DNA from: Elmis aenea
Taxonomy: Eukaryota > Arthropoda > Insecta > Coleoptera > Elmidae
Direction of reading: 5' to 3'
Assembly (NCBI GenBank): GCA_947652605.1
Contig: OX393580.1
Coordinates: 20,542,159-20,606,158 of the forward strand
DNA: 64,000 nt
In this document: one piece after another, positions 46,011 through 57,702 of the stretch
Layout: each line of letters starts with the position of its first letter
Position numbering within the stretch: the first letter of the stretch is position 1
The notes under the pieces: model-generated
Told to the model about the DNA's origin: nothing
The model's input: only the letters and a program-made list of their open reading frames with translations
Databases searched by the model: none
Translations under genes and position numbers: made by a program

Positions 46011-47780
46011 TTTACTTAGCATATTTTTCAAAACTATAAAGTGTCCTTAGACAAGAAACGTGATTTTTGTTTAGCTTTTTTGTATGAATAAATGAATCAT
46101 TAAAACAATCAAACTGTTTATTAACTAATGTTGCTATACTCTTATAGATTTATGTTACTGTAAACTCCTATGCACAAGAAACCTCGCCAGAAACAAAGTA
46201 CATAATTCTTTTACTTTGATGGATGACCTAATTTCAACTATATTTGGCCCTAACAGACGGTGCTTGTAGACAATTAGTACACCAATTGATTAATTACCCA
46301 CAAAATTTGTTGTTTTTCTTGATAGATTCAACTTTGATTATGCAACATGTTACACCATCGTGCGATTCAGTAAAAAACATAAACAAGAAAATGCGTTGTC
46401 GTCTCAATAAATATTTTAGTATCACCACAGCCTTCATCTTTTTAATCTCGTTGCGCTAGGTCGCGAGATTTTTCTTTCGAAGATTTATACATCGCCAAAA
46501 CGTACAACGATTTTCCATTCTTGTCACCCTCGGATTTCCAACTCGTAAAGTCAATATTAAGAGCGGTTTCTTGTATAACATCGATTTCCTGGCTCAAACA
46601 ATACAAACAAAACAAGCAACGGAATTAAGAAATTAAATCACTTCGACGAACTTCTTTTTCCGGCTGATATTTTTCTAGAGTTATATTTAAAGTTTTATAT
46701 AAAATTTCTATGGCCACCAAATTTAACCTATTTATGAATTTGTATCTATGAGAAGAATATAACTTTAAAAACTTGAAGTTTACGGTTATTTCAAATAATG
46801 TCTTATTTTGTACTTTTAATTTTTGTGAATCATAACAATAGTAATGTTTTTATTGTCAACCGTCCCAAAGTCCTAACAGTTAATTTTATTCTGAATTATA
46901 TCGGTTTGTCGGTCGTATCTCGTTTAAATTTTGCATTGAATTGGCCACCTTTAGTCAAAATGACGTGAAACTGGACCAAATTTAATTCACCGCCCATTAA
47001 TTTGCGTAATGTTCATGCATTTAGTGTAGCGATTTACATTACAATGTTATTTGCGTAGCATAGTTATTTCATTGTAGCGAAACTTACAAAATAATTAATT
47101 AATTGTTGTATAAAAACGTTATATTAACCCTATGAAATACTTTTAAAACCCCTTACACTTAAAAATTAACGCAAACTAATAATCGCTCTGCGAAATGTTA
47201 CTCCGTTTAACCAAGTTGGTTTAATTACCCACATTTCTTCTTATACTGAAGTACTTGCTAGATAATCATAATAAAAATAAATGATCGATCCAACTGGGCC
47301 AATCTCCAAATCGTGCCAGGTACGACCAATCTTGAACGAAATCACTACCTCGATAATGCCGGTATAATTTTTTATGCCATTATGGAGAGCCATTTTATGC
47401 ACAAAAAAATTATATAACGTCTCGCTTCTTAATTCTGCAAGGCAATTGCTAAGTGTACCGCTCGAAACAAATTACCAACATTACTTCGATGATTATAAGT
47501 TCCAAAGGTTGTGCAGTCTAAAAATAGGAAAATGTCTGAACACTTTTATATTAATTTTCTTTCGGGTTCGGGTTAGTTTAGCACTGCGAGCAAAACAAAA
47601 TAGAATACTTTGCTTTGGTTGAACTTTTTGCACATCAACATTTCAATACAGGGTCTTTGAATTTTGTGTGCTAACATTTATTATTTAACTCAATTTTTCG
47701 TTACTATATACAGCTGTATTAAGAAATTATAATTCAAGTCCTATTCACCTTGTTTAAGGTAAACATTTAAGAATAATAAT
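46011..47780. other. Unassigned AT-rich DNA
   Basis: No repeat ends or convincing coding sequence; open frames 46244-46459 and 47374-47622 lack motifs. Confidence 0.4.
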
Positions 47781-47794
47781 TGTAAAAATGTTAA

Positions 47795-48060
47795 AAACAG
47801 CCTAATCAATGCATTCTCACATTTACTTTGTTCAAAATCGTTCTACAACCATTTTTTCACAGCGCTTCGAAATTTTGAAAAAGCTCTTGCATATATTTCT
47901 TTGCAAAAATATTATAATAATTAAATAGTCTTCATATTAATTTTAAATGTAATAGACAACCTAAGCAATATATTTCCATTTTTAGTTTGTTTAAAAACGG
48001 CCTTAAATTTTTTTTACAACTCATAAAAATTCTGAAAAAGTTCATATGTTGGTCTTGAAT
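47795..48060 (+). repeat. Two units of a ~160 bp degenerate repeat
   Basis: CCTAATCAATGCATTCTC (about 47802) and CCTAAGCAATATATTTCC (about 47961) begin units that share TTTGTTCAAAA/TTTGTTTAAAA and ATTTTGAAAAAGCTC/ATTCTGAAAAAGTTC blocks. Short and diverged. Confidence 0.4.
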
Positions 48061-48668
48061 TTTTTTGCCAAAACTTTTAAAATACTGTAATGGGCTATAT
48101 ATTTTTTTAATTCTTGATTATTAATGTACTAAATTTGTCGATGAAATCTGTTATAAAATTCTCTTGCATTAATTTTTTTATAGTGTCTAATAATAGAAAA
48201 ATAAATTACATAAACCTATCTTTTTTAAAATAAAAAGCCATTTTAGCTTTTAGCATCGTTTCTACACACATTTTTTAATTATTACTTGAAACTTGCCAAG
48301 CTAAAAGCCAAACAACACTTATGATAAAGAATCAGCCATTAAGAGATGGAACTTATGTGCTCTGTACAATTAGATAATGGGCTTTGTGGCCAGCTTATCT
48401 TGGACAGCGAAATAGTTACATCCTTAGAAGTTGTAATCTTTCCTTAAGTAGTATTACATGCTTTGAGTCGTTATTTCTAGGTTGTAATGTTCAATTTTAA
48501 CGTAGCGTTGTTACTTATGACATAAATATTATCCCAAAAATCTTGGCCGAAGTAAAATTTGACATTAAGAGACCATTAAAGTATGAATTTATAACCAATA
48601 AATAGGCAGTTTCTAAAAAAAATCATTTTTTAATACTGTGCTAAAGAGTACAGGCTTGAAATTCTCAG
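48061..48668. other. Unassigned AT-rich DNA
   Basis: No recognisable features. Confidence 0.4.
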
Positions 48669-48817
48669 TTAAGGTCAATTCACATTATACATAGGTACAC
48701 TCGCGCTCCAGCGTATTCACACTGGCCGCGCTTTAGCCGCAAGCTAGGTGCAAGCCAGTCGCGTTCTAGCCACACATTCAAGTAGCGGTCAGTATTTACT
48801 CATTCGCTGTACACTTA

Positions 48818-49020
48818 TGGCTTCAAATTTAAACAATAAAGACCTTTTGATGGTGGCGTTATTGCTTGACAAATGAAAAGCATACCAAAAAGAAAAGAAA
48901 ATGGGTACATCCTGCGTTAAAGTGTCGAAAATTGTAAAGAGACTTTCCGCATCTGGCAGCTAATGATACGAAATCTGTCAATTTTTGAATGTCTAGAGAT
49001 AAATTAGAGATAAATGCAAA
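48818..49020 (+). pseudogene. PIF/Harbinger transposase, N-terminal remnant
   Basis: It starts MASNLNNKDLLMVALLLDK, then a stop, then in a shifted frame KKRKWVHPALKCRKL, a stop, RDFPHLAANDTKSVNF, a stop, and MSRDKL. W-V-H-P, then a short acidic/hydrophobic spacer and the M-S-R-x-x-(F/L) motif are the Harbinger N-terminal signature, also seen in the 9.2 kb element. At least three stops and one frameshift make it non-functional. Confidence 0.65.
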
Positions 49021-49061
49021 TTACAAAATCATCGCGGTTCATGTTGATTCATATTAATGGA

Positions 49062-49140
49062 CAGAGGCGGATTTACCATAAGGCTTAGTAGGCTATAGCC
49101 TAGTTCGGCAAATTTTATCGGTCAGCAAATTAAAGTGAAA
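49062..49140. mobile_element. hAT-like left end
   Basis: CAGAGGCGGATTTACCATAA with GGCTTAGTAGGC resembles the CAGGGCCGGTTTTACCATAA end at 41.27 kb in mirror. The matching right end and 8 bp duplication were not found. Confidence 0.35.
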
Positions 49141-49392
49141 TCCGTTTAAATGATTAAAAAATTTAATAATTTGATATTAGAAATTATCAAATAGTCAGAT
49201 ATAAATATTTACTTATCAGATGCCGACCTGTACGAGGATAGAGTGGTAGAAATCACTAACTCTCCGGTTTTTGGGAGTCCAAAAACACAGCAGGAAAAAC
49301 CATTATAATTTTATTTAAAATATAAAACAAAAGCTAGAAGTTGTACTAGAACTAAACAATCAGCCCTAAGTATAAGGCTATATCCTATACTA

Positions 49393-49630
49393 AGGTGTGT
49401 TAGGGTAATACCGCCCGGTCTGAAGGGTAATACCGCCCGGTCTAAAATATCATCGCCTATGTTTGAATTTCCCGCTTTGCAACATTTATTTTATTAGCCA
49501 AGGGTCGTGTCTGTGATTATTGAAGAATATAGTTTTTGTTTGCAGCTAATATTTTTATTTTTAATCTCTGACCACATTTTTTTAAAATATCCAGAATAAT
49601 GTTTTAGGTGGGCGGTGTTACCCTAACGCA
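49393..49630. mobile_element. MITE with GTTAGGGTAA ends
   Basis: AGGTGTGTTAGGGTAATACC on the left mirrors GGTGTTACCCTAACGCAC on the right; CTA flanks both sides (49390-49392 and 49631-49633). GGGTAATACCGCCCGGTCT is present twice in tandem near the left end. Non-coding, nested in the Harbinger element. Confidence 0.6.
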
Positions 49631-49734
49631 CTATACAGATTAAAAATAAAATAAAAAGAAGAAATTTTTATTAAAGATTATTGCGAGCACGTAGAACGGT
49701 TAAAAATCCATTCAACATATATTAACACAAAAAT

Positions 49735-49970
49735 TTAGAATTTACAATAGGAGATTGAAATTAAATCCTCAACACGCTGGATTTTAACCACTTGAATTTT
49801 GCTCAATTTTGTACGCCAGGGAAGTAATTTATTGACCACTGCCAACGGCCAAGTGATCACAGAAAATTTAAGACATTTACCGAGAGAAGGAAGAAATTCT
49901 ACAACTGCTGTTTTTGAAGTAAGAGACATATTTGCAAGATTTTTTTAATTCCGATGCTGGTTGTTTCATG
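49735..49970 (+). pseudogene. PIF/Harbinger transposase, C-terminal remnant
   Basis: Plus-strand pieces RIYNRRLKLNPQHAG and, in another frame, LPREGRNSTTAVFEVRDIFA followed by RFF. The order (F/Y)-R-x-L-x-x-x-(I/L)-x-L-x-P, then ...G-R-x-(S/N)-x-x-A-x-x-V-R-D-x-(F)-x-x-(Y/F)-F near the end is characteristic of PIF/Harbinger transposase C-termini. Together with the 48.8 kb piece it shows that this element once held a full transposase gene whose middle has been lost or replaced. Confidence 0.6.
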
Positions 49971-50379
49971 GGAATTAAATATGATTTAAAAGAAAGAAAA
50001 ATTGCATTACCAATATCTTTTATTACTGTCATGAAAATTAATATTATTAAAAAATGTTGTTAACATTTTCCAGACTTTTTTAACGCCTTTCAGTTTAATG
50101 ATATTTTTTTGTTTCATTTTGTACAAATCTGCTTTGTTGCAAACCATTTTAATTAAAAATGACTACTGAATAATATAAAAATACTTAATGTCACAATCTG
50201 TTCCCAATGACGTAACGCTCACAAAATAGAATACGTTTAGTTTGGAGCGCGAGTGTACCTATAGTGTGAACGGTCACATTTAATTATTACATGGAATCGA
50301 ATTTTTCTAGACCGCGACTGGAGCGGATGTGGAGCGCGAGTTGAGCGCGAGCGTACCTATAATGTGATTTGACCTTTAG

Positions 50380-51570
50380 TTTATCTTTAGTGTGATATTT
50401 TGTAAAAGCTTCAAAAGTGTCGCGAAACCCCTTTTAAGAGCTTTAAAAATGTCTACTACTCTTGCTTTGTGAATTGATTTAAAGACACAACGACTCAATG
50501 CCCAAAGTCTAACGTAAGCAACCCTGGACGAGCCTCCAGGTCTCATTTATAGCGAGAAAAGCAAATGAGTGGCGGGCGTCAAACTTTTTTAAACTGTCCC
50601 AGAAGTGGGAATGATCCCGTTTTAACTTCTCATGCCACCGTTACATCAAAGCGTGGCGAGAAACCGCGGGATCCTTTTTTACCTTGAAAGCAACAAATGC
50701 TAACGAATTGGGACGCTAAAACTTTGCGCTCAGCTAATCTGATATATTTAATGAAACACATTTTTTTTTAAATCTAAGTTTTTTATATTTTTTGTCAGCT
50801 TTCGCTACTAAAATTTATACCCCCGGAAATTTGGGTTCGGAGCTCTGTAATTGCTGGGCTACAACAACTTTAAGCTTGAAATTGAACAGGACAAAAGGAT
50901 AATTTAACTTGACTAAATGGTCGAAGTTGACTTTATACGTAACTGAATGCAGTCGTTGAGTTCTGAGACAGCCATTACTGGTCCGACTGACACATTAGCG
51001 TGCCACTAAATTGAGCACTTAAAATATAGAAACAAACTATTGCTCACACAGTATGGCGCTGGGCGTCGGTACGCGCAACGAAAGGTTCACAAAAGCTGAT
51101 TGTTCTCGAGTGTTTCTACAACACTTATAACATTTTAACCTGCAAAATCGATAGATTAATCGGACATAACAATTGTTTTCAAACAAAGTTTTACGACCAA
51201 CACCACATGCCACAAATAGATAAGTGCCTACCTGAGTTTATAACGAAATTTGTTCGCCAATAATCCTGAAATCATGTTAATCTATTCTATAGATGTAGTT
51301 TGTGAGCATTTATTTAATATATTGAAACGGATCTGTATATTCAAAATCCATGCTTTTAAAATCTTCACAACAACTTTAATCTGCAAATGAATTTCTACAA
51401 TAACTATATTAGCGTTTTACCCTATTTTGTATAAAATTGAGCTTTAAGTTTGTGCAAAGACATAATAGCGAATTGAATATTTTAACTGTAGCCCCACGTT
51501 TAATTTTTCGTTTGGTTTATGTGACGGAATTTCACTTTCCTTTACCTTTTTACAAACCATGTAGGTACAA
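50380..51570. other. Apparently single-copy DNA, GC-richer at 50.5-51.1 kb
   Basis: No repeat ends seen. The stretch 50510-51080 is less AT-rich than its neighbours and contains no long open frame. It could be regulatory or a decayed repeat; I cannot tell. Confidence 0.35.
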
Positions 51571-51573
51571 TTA

Positions 51574-51898
51574 AGCTGCGTTCACATAGAAAAGTATTGC
51601 ATTGTATTGTAGCGTAATAAATTGTATTGTGACGTGCCTGCAAGAGTAGCGTTCAAATAGAGGTATTGCAGTGTTTGTACACTAAAGGCGATTACCACGC
51701 GCATACGCAGGGTTAAACTACTGTGATTGGTTCTTGTTATTGGGTATTGCAAGAAGCTTGGCGCTTGCAAAGTCTTCCAAGCGGGCTTGCAACGCAATTC
51801 CACTACTTTGCTTATGTGAACGCTAGCATTTGATATTCGTATACTTAACTTTGCTTACGCTACAATACAATACAATACTTTTCTATGTGAACGCAGCT
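51574..51898. mobile_element. Harbinger MITE with ~45 bp perfect terminal repeats
   Basis: AGCTGCGTTCACATAGAAAA and GTATTGCATTGTATTGTAGC on the left are mirrored by GCTACAATACAATACAATAC and TTTTCTATGTGAACGCAGCT on the right. TTA occurs at 51571-51573 and 51899-51901. 325 bp; the minus-strand open frame 51582-51803 is mostly terminal repeat and not a gene. Confidence 0.9.
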
Positions 51899-51901
51899 TT
51901 A

Positions 51902-52573
51902 GTGTGTTCAAATTATTTTTTTTTGTTCGTGTATGCAACACATATTCTTTAAATAAAATACTTTATTTTTAGTATAAGCCAATCGGTTTGCTATGATGTT
52001 TTGCAATAATGGCACTTGACTAGACCTATCAACAAGCGAATCGTTGATTGCAAAAACAACGTAAGTCCATTTTTCTGCAAAATGAGATTTTAACATTTAT
52101 GCCTTCCTTCGGGCAAAATCCAACAAGGTTGTAAAAAAAAGAAAGTTTGAAGACCTTTGTTGAAGTTTGAACACGAAAAAGTTTAAACGGGAACAAGTTG
52201 AGTGCAAAAATCCTGGTGTTTGCTTGTTTTAACACTCACTCAACAGTCCATAATTAGAAAGTAATAAATTTATTGAAATTTTTTTGTCAAACTATTTTAA
52301 TACACAATACAATAAAAAAGGATGACAACAGGACCTTAGACGGTCGCGGCAGCGCTCTTAGAGTAGTTAAGAACGAACCTCCGGAAAATGTACAACCAGT
52401 CGAACAATAAAGGAATTTGTTGTTGAATTATTGTGTTTCACATGTTTCTTACTGTGTAATAATTGCTCTAGACCTATGATATTAATACGTAAAACATCGT
52501 TTGAGGGTCCAACCACCTTAGAAAGGCGACACGAGCCATAATTAAAAACAATAAAAATATGAGTAATAAGTAA
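51902..52573. other. Unassigned AT-rich DNA
   Basis: No recognisable repeat ends; minus-strand open frames 51908-52235 overlap and lack motifs. Confidence 0.35.
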
Positions 52574-53759
52574 CAGGGACTAAAAACGAAAAAAATTTCG
52601 TTCGTTTCTGTTCCGAACGAAAACGAAATATATCGTTTTCGTTCTTTTCGTTCTAACCGAAAAAATTCCTTTTTCGTTTTCGTGAACCGAAATAATAACG
52701 GTTTTTGTGGTCAAAAAATCTAGGACTTAAATTTTTTTTTTCAAGTTACTACAACCCTCTGTAAATACGATACCTAACAATATTTGCGTTTCCACTAAAA
52801 TATAAACGATGACGATGGGTTCTGATGCTCACGGACAGCATATTTTAGGCTGGCAAACCGCCGCCATATTAAATTTACCAAATCGTTAAACACATTAACA
52901 TTTAACCATTTTATTTAGTATAACACCCGTAAGGTGCAAAAATACTATTTGAATAATTTAAATTGTACGCACGATTTTTATTTAAAAATATAAAAATATA
53001 GCAGTGCTCTTTTAAGTTTGTTTTTGTACTAAAAATCTATGAATTTGAATTAAATTAGATCCTGCTCTAATTATTTCAAAAGACAAAAGGATTAATTGAA
53101 GTGGATAGTTCACTAAATGTTCCCATGATTGTTATAAATAAAAAAGATATTAGAAGAAAATTTCTATTAGCTCTAAACGCAAATAAAACATACACATTAA
53201 TAATATGTAAAAAATTAACTTGAAATACACTTTAACTTAATAGCTTGTACATACTGCACAATATACGTTTTCACAATCCATTCAATCTTACTAGCAACAC
53301 ATCAGACAATAAATCTTCTTTTACATTAGTCCTTTCCGAAGTAAGAGTAAATTTTACTTTTATTAACTCTATAAACCCAAATAAAACATACACATTAATA
53401 ATATATATCCATTTAAGTGTACAGAGAATATCTGTTACCGTTTCTTGTGTTACACGAAACTGTAAGTATAAACAATAAATTGTTAAAACATATCATGTAT
53501 ATAAAAGAAATTGAAGCTCACTTATTTCAAACTTAAAAAAAAAAAAAAAAAACTTATTTCAAGTGAGATTTTTTTACTGCCTCGTGGAGTCTCCCCGGCA
53601 TAGAAGGTGAATTCGCGTTTGTGTTTAACAAATAAAATTTAAATAGTGATAAAACCGGTTAAAACCGGTTTTGGAAAATATTTATTTCGTTTTCGTTCTT
53701 AAATAAATTTCGGTTAATTTCATTTAACATTTTCGTTTTCGTTCTGTTCTCAGCCCCTG
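52574..53759. mobile_element. hAT-like element with CGTTTTCGTT subterminal repeats
   Basis: CAGGGACTAAAAACGAAA at the left and GTTCTCAGCCCCTG at the right fit mirrored hAT ends, and both sides carry many TTTCGTTTTCGTTC units. The 8 bp flanks (ATAAGTAA, TTTTACAG) do not match, so the ends may be old or come from different insertions. Inside, AAATAAAACATACACATTAA with ATAATAT occurs twice, ~196 bp apart (about 53185 and 53382). No transposase is seen. Confidence 0.5.
53530..53552. repeat. Poly(A) run
   Basis: An uninterrupted run of about 20 A, flanked on both sides by ACTTATTTCAA. The short direct repeat around the run may be a target duplication of a tiny retro-insertion or simple slippage. 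Confidence 0.5.
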
Positions 53760-53805
53760 TTTTACAGCATTCAAAATATTTTTACATATGTAGGAAAACT
53801 TACTT

Positions 53806-54543
53806 ACCTGTACTTAAAGTGAATATTTTTTGAGATATTTACATTTTACTTATTCTTATATGCGTTCGGAGTAAGTCCTGACTTTGACAATAGAAACAAT
53901 AATTTCTGTAGTAACAACTGTCAGAGTTAATTGCTGTCGATTGTTAAAACATAAATGAAGACCTTAATTTAAATTAGAAAGTCTAGGTAAGTATAAAGAA
54001 AAGTTGACGAAAAACAAAAATGCAACAAAATGACGTAATAATATATAGGGTGTTGCATTTGAAAAAATAAAGTTATTGATGTTTGAAAATTAGGAAGTTG
54101 GCACATCTATAAAAAAAACACCCCGTATAATATAAATTAATTTTGATGTATTTAGTCTATGACGCCACCTTTTGTATGAACAAAATATCATTTGCCAATT
54201 ATTATTCATAACGTTGTGCTCTTGACAAGTATTGTACCCTGTTTTTCTGGAAATTCAAAGATTTTTTGAGATAAAGTGGCAACGTCGCAAAAAAATATAA
54301 AAGCAATATACTGTCATATGGAAATTTTCTTGCTGAATTCGATTATGCAAAAATATACTGGGTGTTCAATTAAAAAAAAATACTTTTACTGATGCCTCAC
54401 TTTTATGAAACACCCTGTATACTTGAAACTAATTTTAAAACATGCAAGTCTAGAAATACTATAAGTCTCATGAAAAACTTTTTTTTTTATAAGTTGACAT
54501 TAAGGGCAATAATGGACTTCATCGCACTATTGGCACACCCTGT
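53806..54543. mobile_element. Rearranged copy of palindrome P2
   Basis: The first ~140 bp (TACTTACCTGTACTT, GAGATATTTACATTTTACTT, TTTGACAATAGAAACAATAA) match the left arm of P2 near 2650-2830. From about 53985 the sequence follows the right arm (3347-3910), ending CACACCCTGTA at 54543. Most of the left arm and the loop are deleted, so it no longer folds fully. The 54.5 kb end confirms the outer end of P2. Confidence 0.75.
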
Positions 54544-54544
54544 A

Positions 54545-55312
54545 CACTGACGGAGCGGAGTTTCTTCTAATAGCCAATGCATGTTTCGATATCCAAAACC
54601 CAACTCCTTTCTTTTCTTTCTAAAATGAGTTTTCCAACGAAATTTATTGTCGTGTTAAGCCGTGGAATTTGTCTGTGTTGGCGTTTAGTATTATCTAACC
54701 ATTCTTGGTTACCGAAGTGTGTTCTATACGTTTGTTGGTAAAGTCAATACGAACTGACTTGGTTTCGTTAAGTTTTATCCCCCACTTTTTTGTCCAGATT
54801 TTAAATTTATTGTTGACTGCTTGTAGCTTGTTTGTTGTTTCTTCGTTTCTTTTGTCGCAGCTAGGATCGTCAGCAAAAGTGGCTATTGTGTTATTTTCTA
54901 GTTCTGGAAGTTCACAAGTGACGAGCAGGTAGAGAACTGGACCCAAGACACTGTGGCACTCCAGCTTTAATATTTTAGGATCAACGTAGACATATTCCTG
55001 CTGGATCTTAAAATACCTTTCTGATAAATAAGACATCAAAATTTCTGTTTATTGTTTGGGAAAGATATATTTTAATTTATCATGCAGTCCTTCGTACAAA
55101 ATTCCATCAAATGCTAGCGTCACCTCCAAAAATACTGCAGAACACTCTTTTCTCTTCTTATACTTTTTCAATAATACAAGTGATCCTATAGACTTGCTCA
55201 ACTGTGGAGTGTTTAGATCTAAATCCAAATTGGTGATTTGGGATCAGATTTTTCCTTTCAATGATGGGTTGCATTCTCTCGAGAAGAAGTTTCTTAAAGA
55301 GTACTAATTTTT
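54545..55312 (-). pseudogene. Jockey-type non-LTR reverse transcriptase fragment
   Basis: Reading from high to low coordinates: KKLLLERMQPIIERKNLIPN, then HQFGFRSKHSTVEQVYRI, a degraded stretch, then MSYLSERYFKIQQE, SVLGPVLYLLVTCELPELEN, TIATFADD and KWGIKLNETKS. The motifs H-Q-F-G-F-R-x-x-H-S-T, S-Y-L-x-x-R-x-F, (G-S)-V-L-G-P-x-L-Y and F-A-D-D, in this order, are the conserved blocks of Jockey-clade reverse transcriptase; F-A-D-D holds two catalytic aspartates. Stops and frameshifts occur after the KST block and after FADD. No endonuclease or 3' tail is seen. The low-coordinate end abuts the P2 copy, which may have cut it. Confidence 0.8.
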
Positions 55313-55430
55313 ATTAATGAAGAATCTGTACTAATTTGTAGTTAATACATGAAATGCAGCTATTTGTTTGAGCAGCTTACAAAAAAGTATGAGGTACGCG
55401 GCGAGCCAAATTGTAACTAATCTGTTAAAC

Positions 55431-56020
55431 CAGTGATTCCCAAAGTGGTCTATATCGACCCCCAGGGGTCGACGACGACCTGCAAGGGGTCTATGTCAGC
55501 GGAAAAAAATATTGGGGGTCCATGAAATGAAAATGGAGGGCAACGATATTGGACCTCTTATAAGCAGGTCGTGACTTTAATTTTGGCATTCCATGAATGG
55601 AATAATCCACATACACAGATAGTACTTATTTACTTACATAATACTACCTTATAATATAAAGACATATAACTATCTACATAAATTATAAAAGCACCTACCT
55701 ATGAAGTAAAAATTTTTAAAACGTAAATGTTCATGAAACGTGATGAAGAATTATATTAAAATTTAAGTTATTTGGCATATTTTCTGATATATGAATCTGT
55801 TTAAGAATTATTATAAACTAGCAGTTGCAGGCAGCTCCGCCCGCGTACGTTTTTATTTTTTTATTTTCTCTGCGTATAAGTTTTTATTTTTTTGGTTTAA
55901 TTTAGTTTAACAAAAAGTTGATGAATTTGCAAAAAATCAATATCAGGTAAGCAGGGGGTCTACCCAAAACCGAAAAACATGGCAAGTGGTCTACGAGACA
56001 AAAAAGTTTGGGGACCTCTG
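55431..56020. mobile_element. hAT MITE carrying a Helentron 3' end
   Basis: CAGTGATTCCCAAAGTGG at the left and AAGTTTGGGGACCTCTG at the right are mirrored hAT ends with an exact 8 bp duplication TGTTAAAC (55423-55430 and 56021-56028). GACCCCCAGGGGTCG near the left end is a subterminal hairpin. At about 55827 the minus strand reads GCGGGCGGAGCTGCC then TGCAACTGCTAGT, a Helentron-like 3' end. Confidence 0.85.
55827..55905 (-). mobile_element. Helentron/HINE 3'-end fragment
   Basis: The minus strand shows GCGGGCGGAGCTGCCTGCAA followed by CTGCTAGT, the GC-rich motif and CTAGT end typical of these rolling-circle elements. The upstream limit is unknown. Confidence 0.45.
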
Positions 56021-56028
56021 TGTTAAAC

Positions 56029-57130
56029 ACACTAATTAATATGTTTATCTGTATAATTCAGCAATTAATTTAAGCGCAATTACAACATTTACTATTAATT
56101 AACGCGAGGACAATTATGACACAACCATCCTTTCCATAAATTATTAACGCAACTACGGTTGACTACGAAAACCAATGAAATAATTAAAACGTTTGCCTTA
56201 TTAATGTTCCACCCATGTCATATGATAATTTATATATCTGTACATGCACCGTCACTTTAGCCACGGCTGTAGAAACGTTGTCGATTTTGTGTCATCACAG
56301 TTCGTACAAATTACTGAATTTTAACTAAACGAAACGACATATCTCATTTCGCGGGCGATGCTGCTATCTGTCATGTAGTTTGATCGAATTATAATCGATT
56401 TCTGAATAAATATGCATGCACTGGTCGCATCATTAGAGGTGAAGTATGTTTTTGTGTACCCGGAAAAAGACTGTCGCGATTTTTAATGGGAAACAATAAA
56501 TCAAAGTCTTGCAAACGGAGCAAAAGCGGGTTCTGTGCTAAATAAAAAATTGGGTGGCCGTGTTTGGAGGAGAAGTCTTAATTTGCTTGATGGAGTTTTG
56601 AATGAGCATCAGATATTAATCAAATTATGTTGTTGAGAGACGGGATGAAACGTTGATTTGTTAAAATTATAGCAGGCCAAATCTATAGCACAAAAATTAA
56701 GAGAGAACGGACCCCTCTCCTAGCTGTCATAAATTTTAATACAATGCCGGTGCTTTTTTTTATAGTCCGTATCATATTTGCGTAAGCCGAGTAACTATTT
56801 AATTAAAAGATAATTATTAAACGATAATAAAGGCTGATCAAATATTTAAATTATGCTCAAATACTATGCACCGCTTTCAACAATTTGCAGAGACGCATTT
56901 TATAACTTAATAATGCCTTGTCTGAGCTAGGCAGTGCTTTTTTAATTCTTTGTTTTTTGTGCGTTTTATCCTGCATGGCTTAAAATTTGTTTTGGGAAAT
57001 TTGATCTTGTTTATTTTTGTAAATGGATTTGTTCAAGGAGAATTACATCAGATTAAGTAAAGCGAGTTTTGAAATCGTTTAAGATTTCAGTTGTGAAGTA
57101 TCGACTGAAAAAAGCTTATAACTCTGTATC
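56029..57130. other. Unassigned DNA
   Basis: Looks single-copy in the window; no long open frame or repeat end. Confidence 0.4.
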
Positions 57131-57134
57131 CAAA

Positions 57135-57702
57135 ATAAAGTTATGGTAGGCTATGCAAGAATTGTAAATATCGGAAGGAATGATAAGTGTAGTTAAAAAC
57201 ATTTGGAAACAAAACAAAGCAGTAATCAAAGTAGGAAACTAACTTACAAAAATTTTCATAACTACAAAAGGACTTCCACAAGGGGCTTCACGTCACCGAC
57301 GTTAATTAAAATCTTTGTGGAGCAATCACTGAGACCGTAGAGTCACGTACAGGATAAACACCTCTACACTCTGATTTTTGCGGACGACCAGGTGGTCATC
57401 GCACAAGATGAGAAAGACTTTTCTGATAAGGAAGTTGGAAGAAGAATTTACGAAAAATGGTTTAGAAATTAATTTGAATAAAACAAAACATTTAACAACC
57501 CAAAAAGAAATAAAAAATTTAGAAATAGACGGGGCCTTACAAATGAAAGAACAGTAAAATTTAAATATTTAGGGCATATTATCAAAAATGGAACAACAGA
57601 AGGAGAAATTAAAAGCAGACTAGGGCAACCAAAAACCTACATAAAAGAGTTAAATCCAATTTGATGTGATCGATATATCACAAAAAATATTAAACAAGGA
57701 TA
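57135..57702 (+). pseudogene. Non-LTR reverse transcriptase, 5' part before the insertion
   Basis: Plus-strand pieces: GMISVVKNIWKQNKAVIKVG, then TTKGLPQGAS, then YTLIFADDQVVIAQDEKDF and, after a shift, KNGLEINLNKTKHLTTQKE. G-L-x-Q-G-(C/A)-S is conserved block 4 region and F-A-D-D-Q is the catalytic block of a widespread insect non-LTR reverse transcriptase group (the FADDQ type, different from the Jockey fragment at 54.5 kb). Several stops and frameshifts are present. The sequence is cut at 57703 by a fold-back and resumes at 59108. Confidence 0.75.

Larger units (their letters stand above)
48672..50375 (+). mobile_element. PIF/Harbinger element with decayed transposase
   Basis: The left end AGGTCAATTCACATTATA, followed by GGTACACTCGCGCTCC, mirrors a right end reading GTACCTATAATGTGATTT then GACCT. 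TTA lies at 48669-48671 and 50376-50378. GC-rich subterminal blocks with GAGCGCGAG/CTCGCGCTC occur at both ends. The interior keeps recognisable first and last parts of the transposase, with a MITE and a possible hAT end between them. Confidence 0.85.

Noticed and set aside
49170..49310. Possible coding stretch (DLYEDRVVEITNSPVFGSP)
   Set aside because: Short, without a recognisable family, and within a decayed Harbinger element near a hAT-like end; could be chance.
51582..51803. 73-residue minus-strand open frame
   Set aside because: It starts in the terminal repeat of a Harbinger MITE; a 325 bp MITE cannot encode a transposase.
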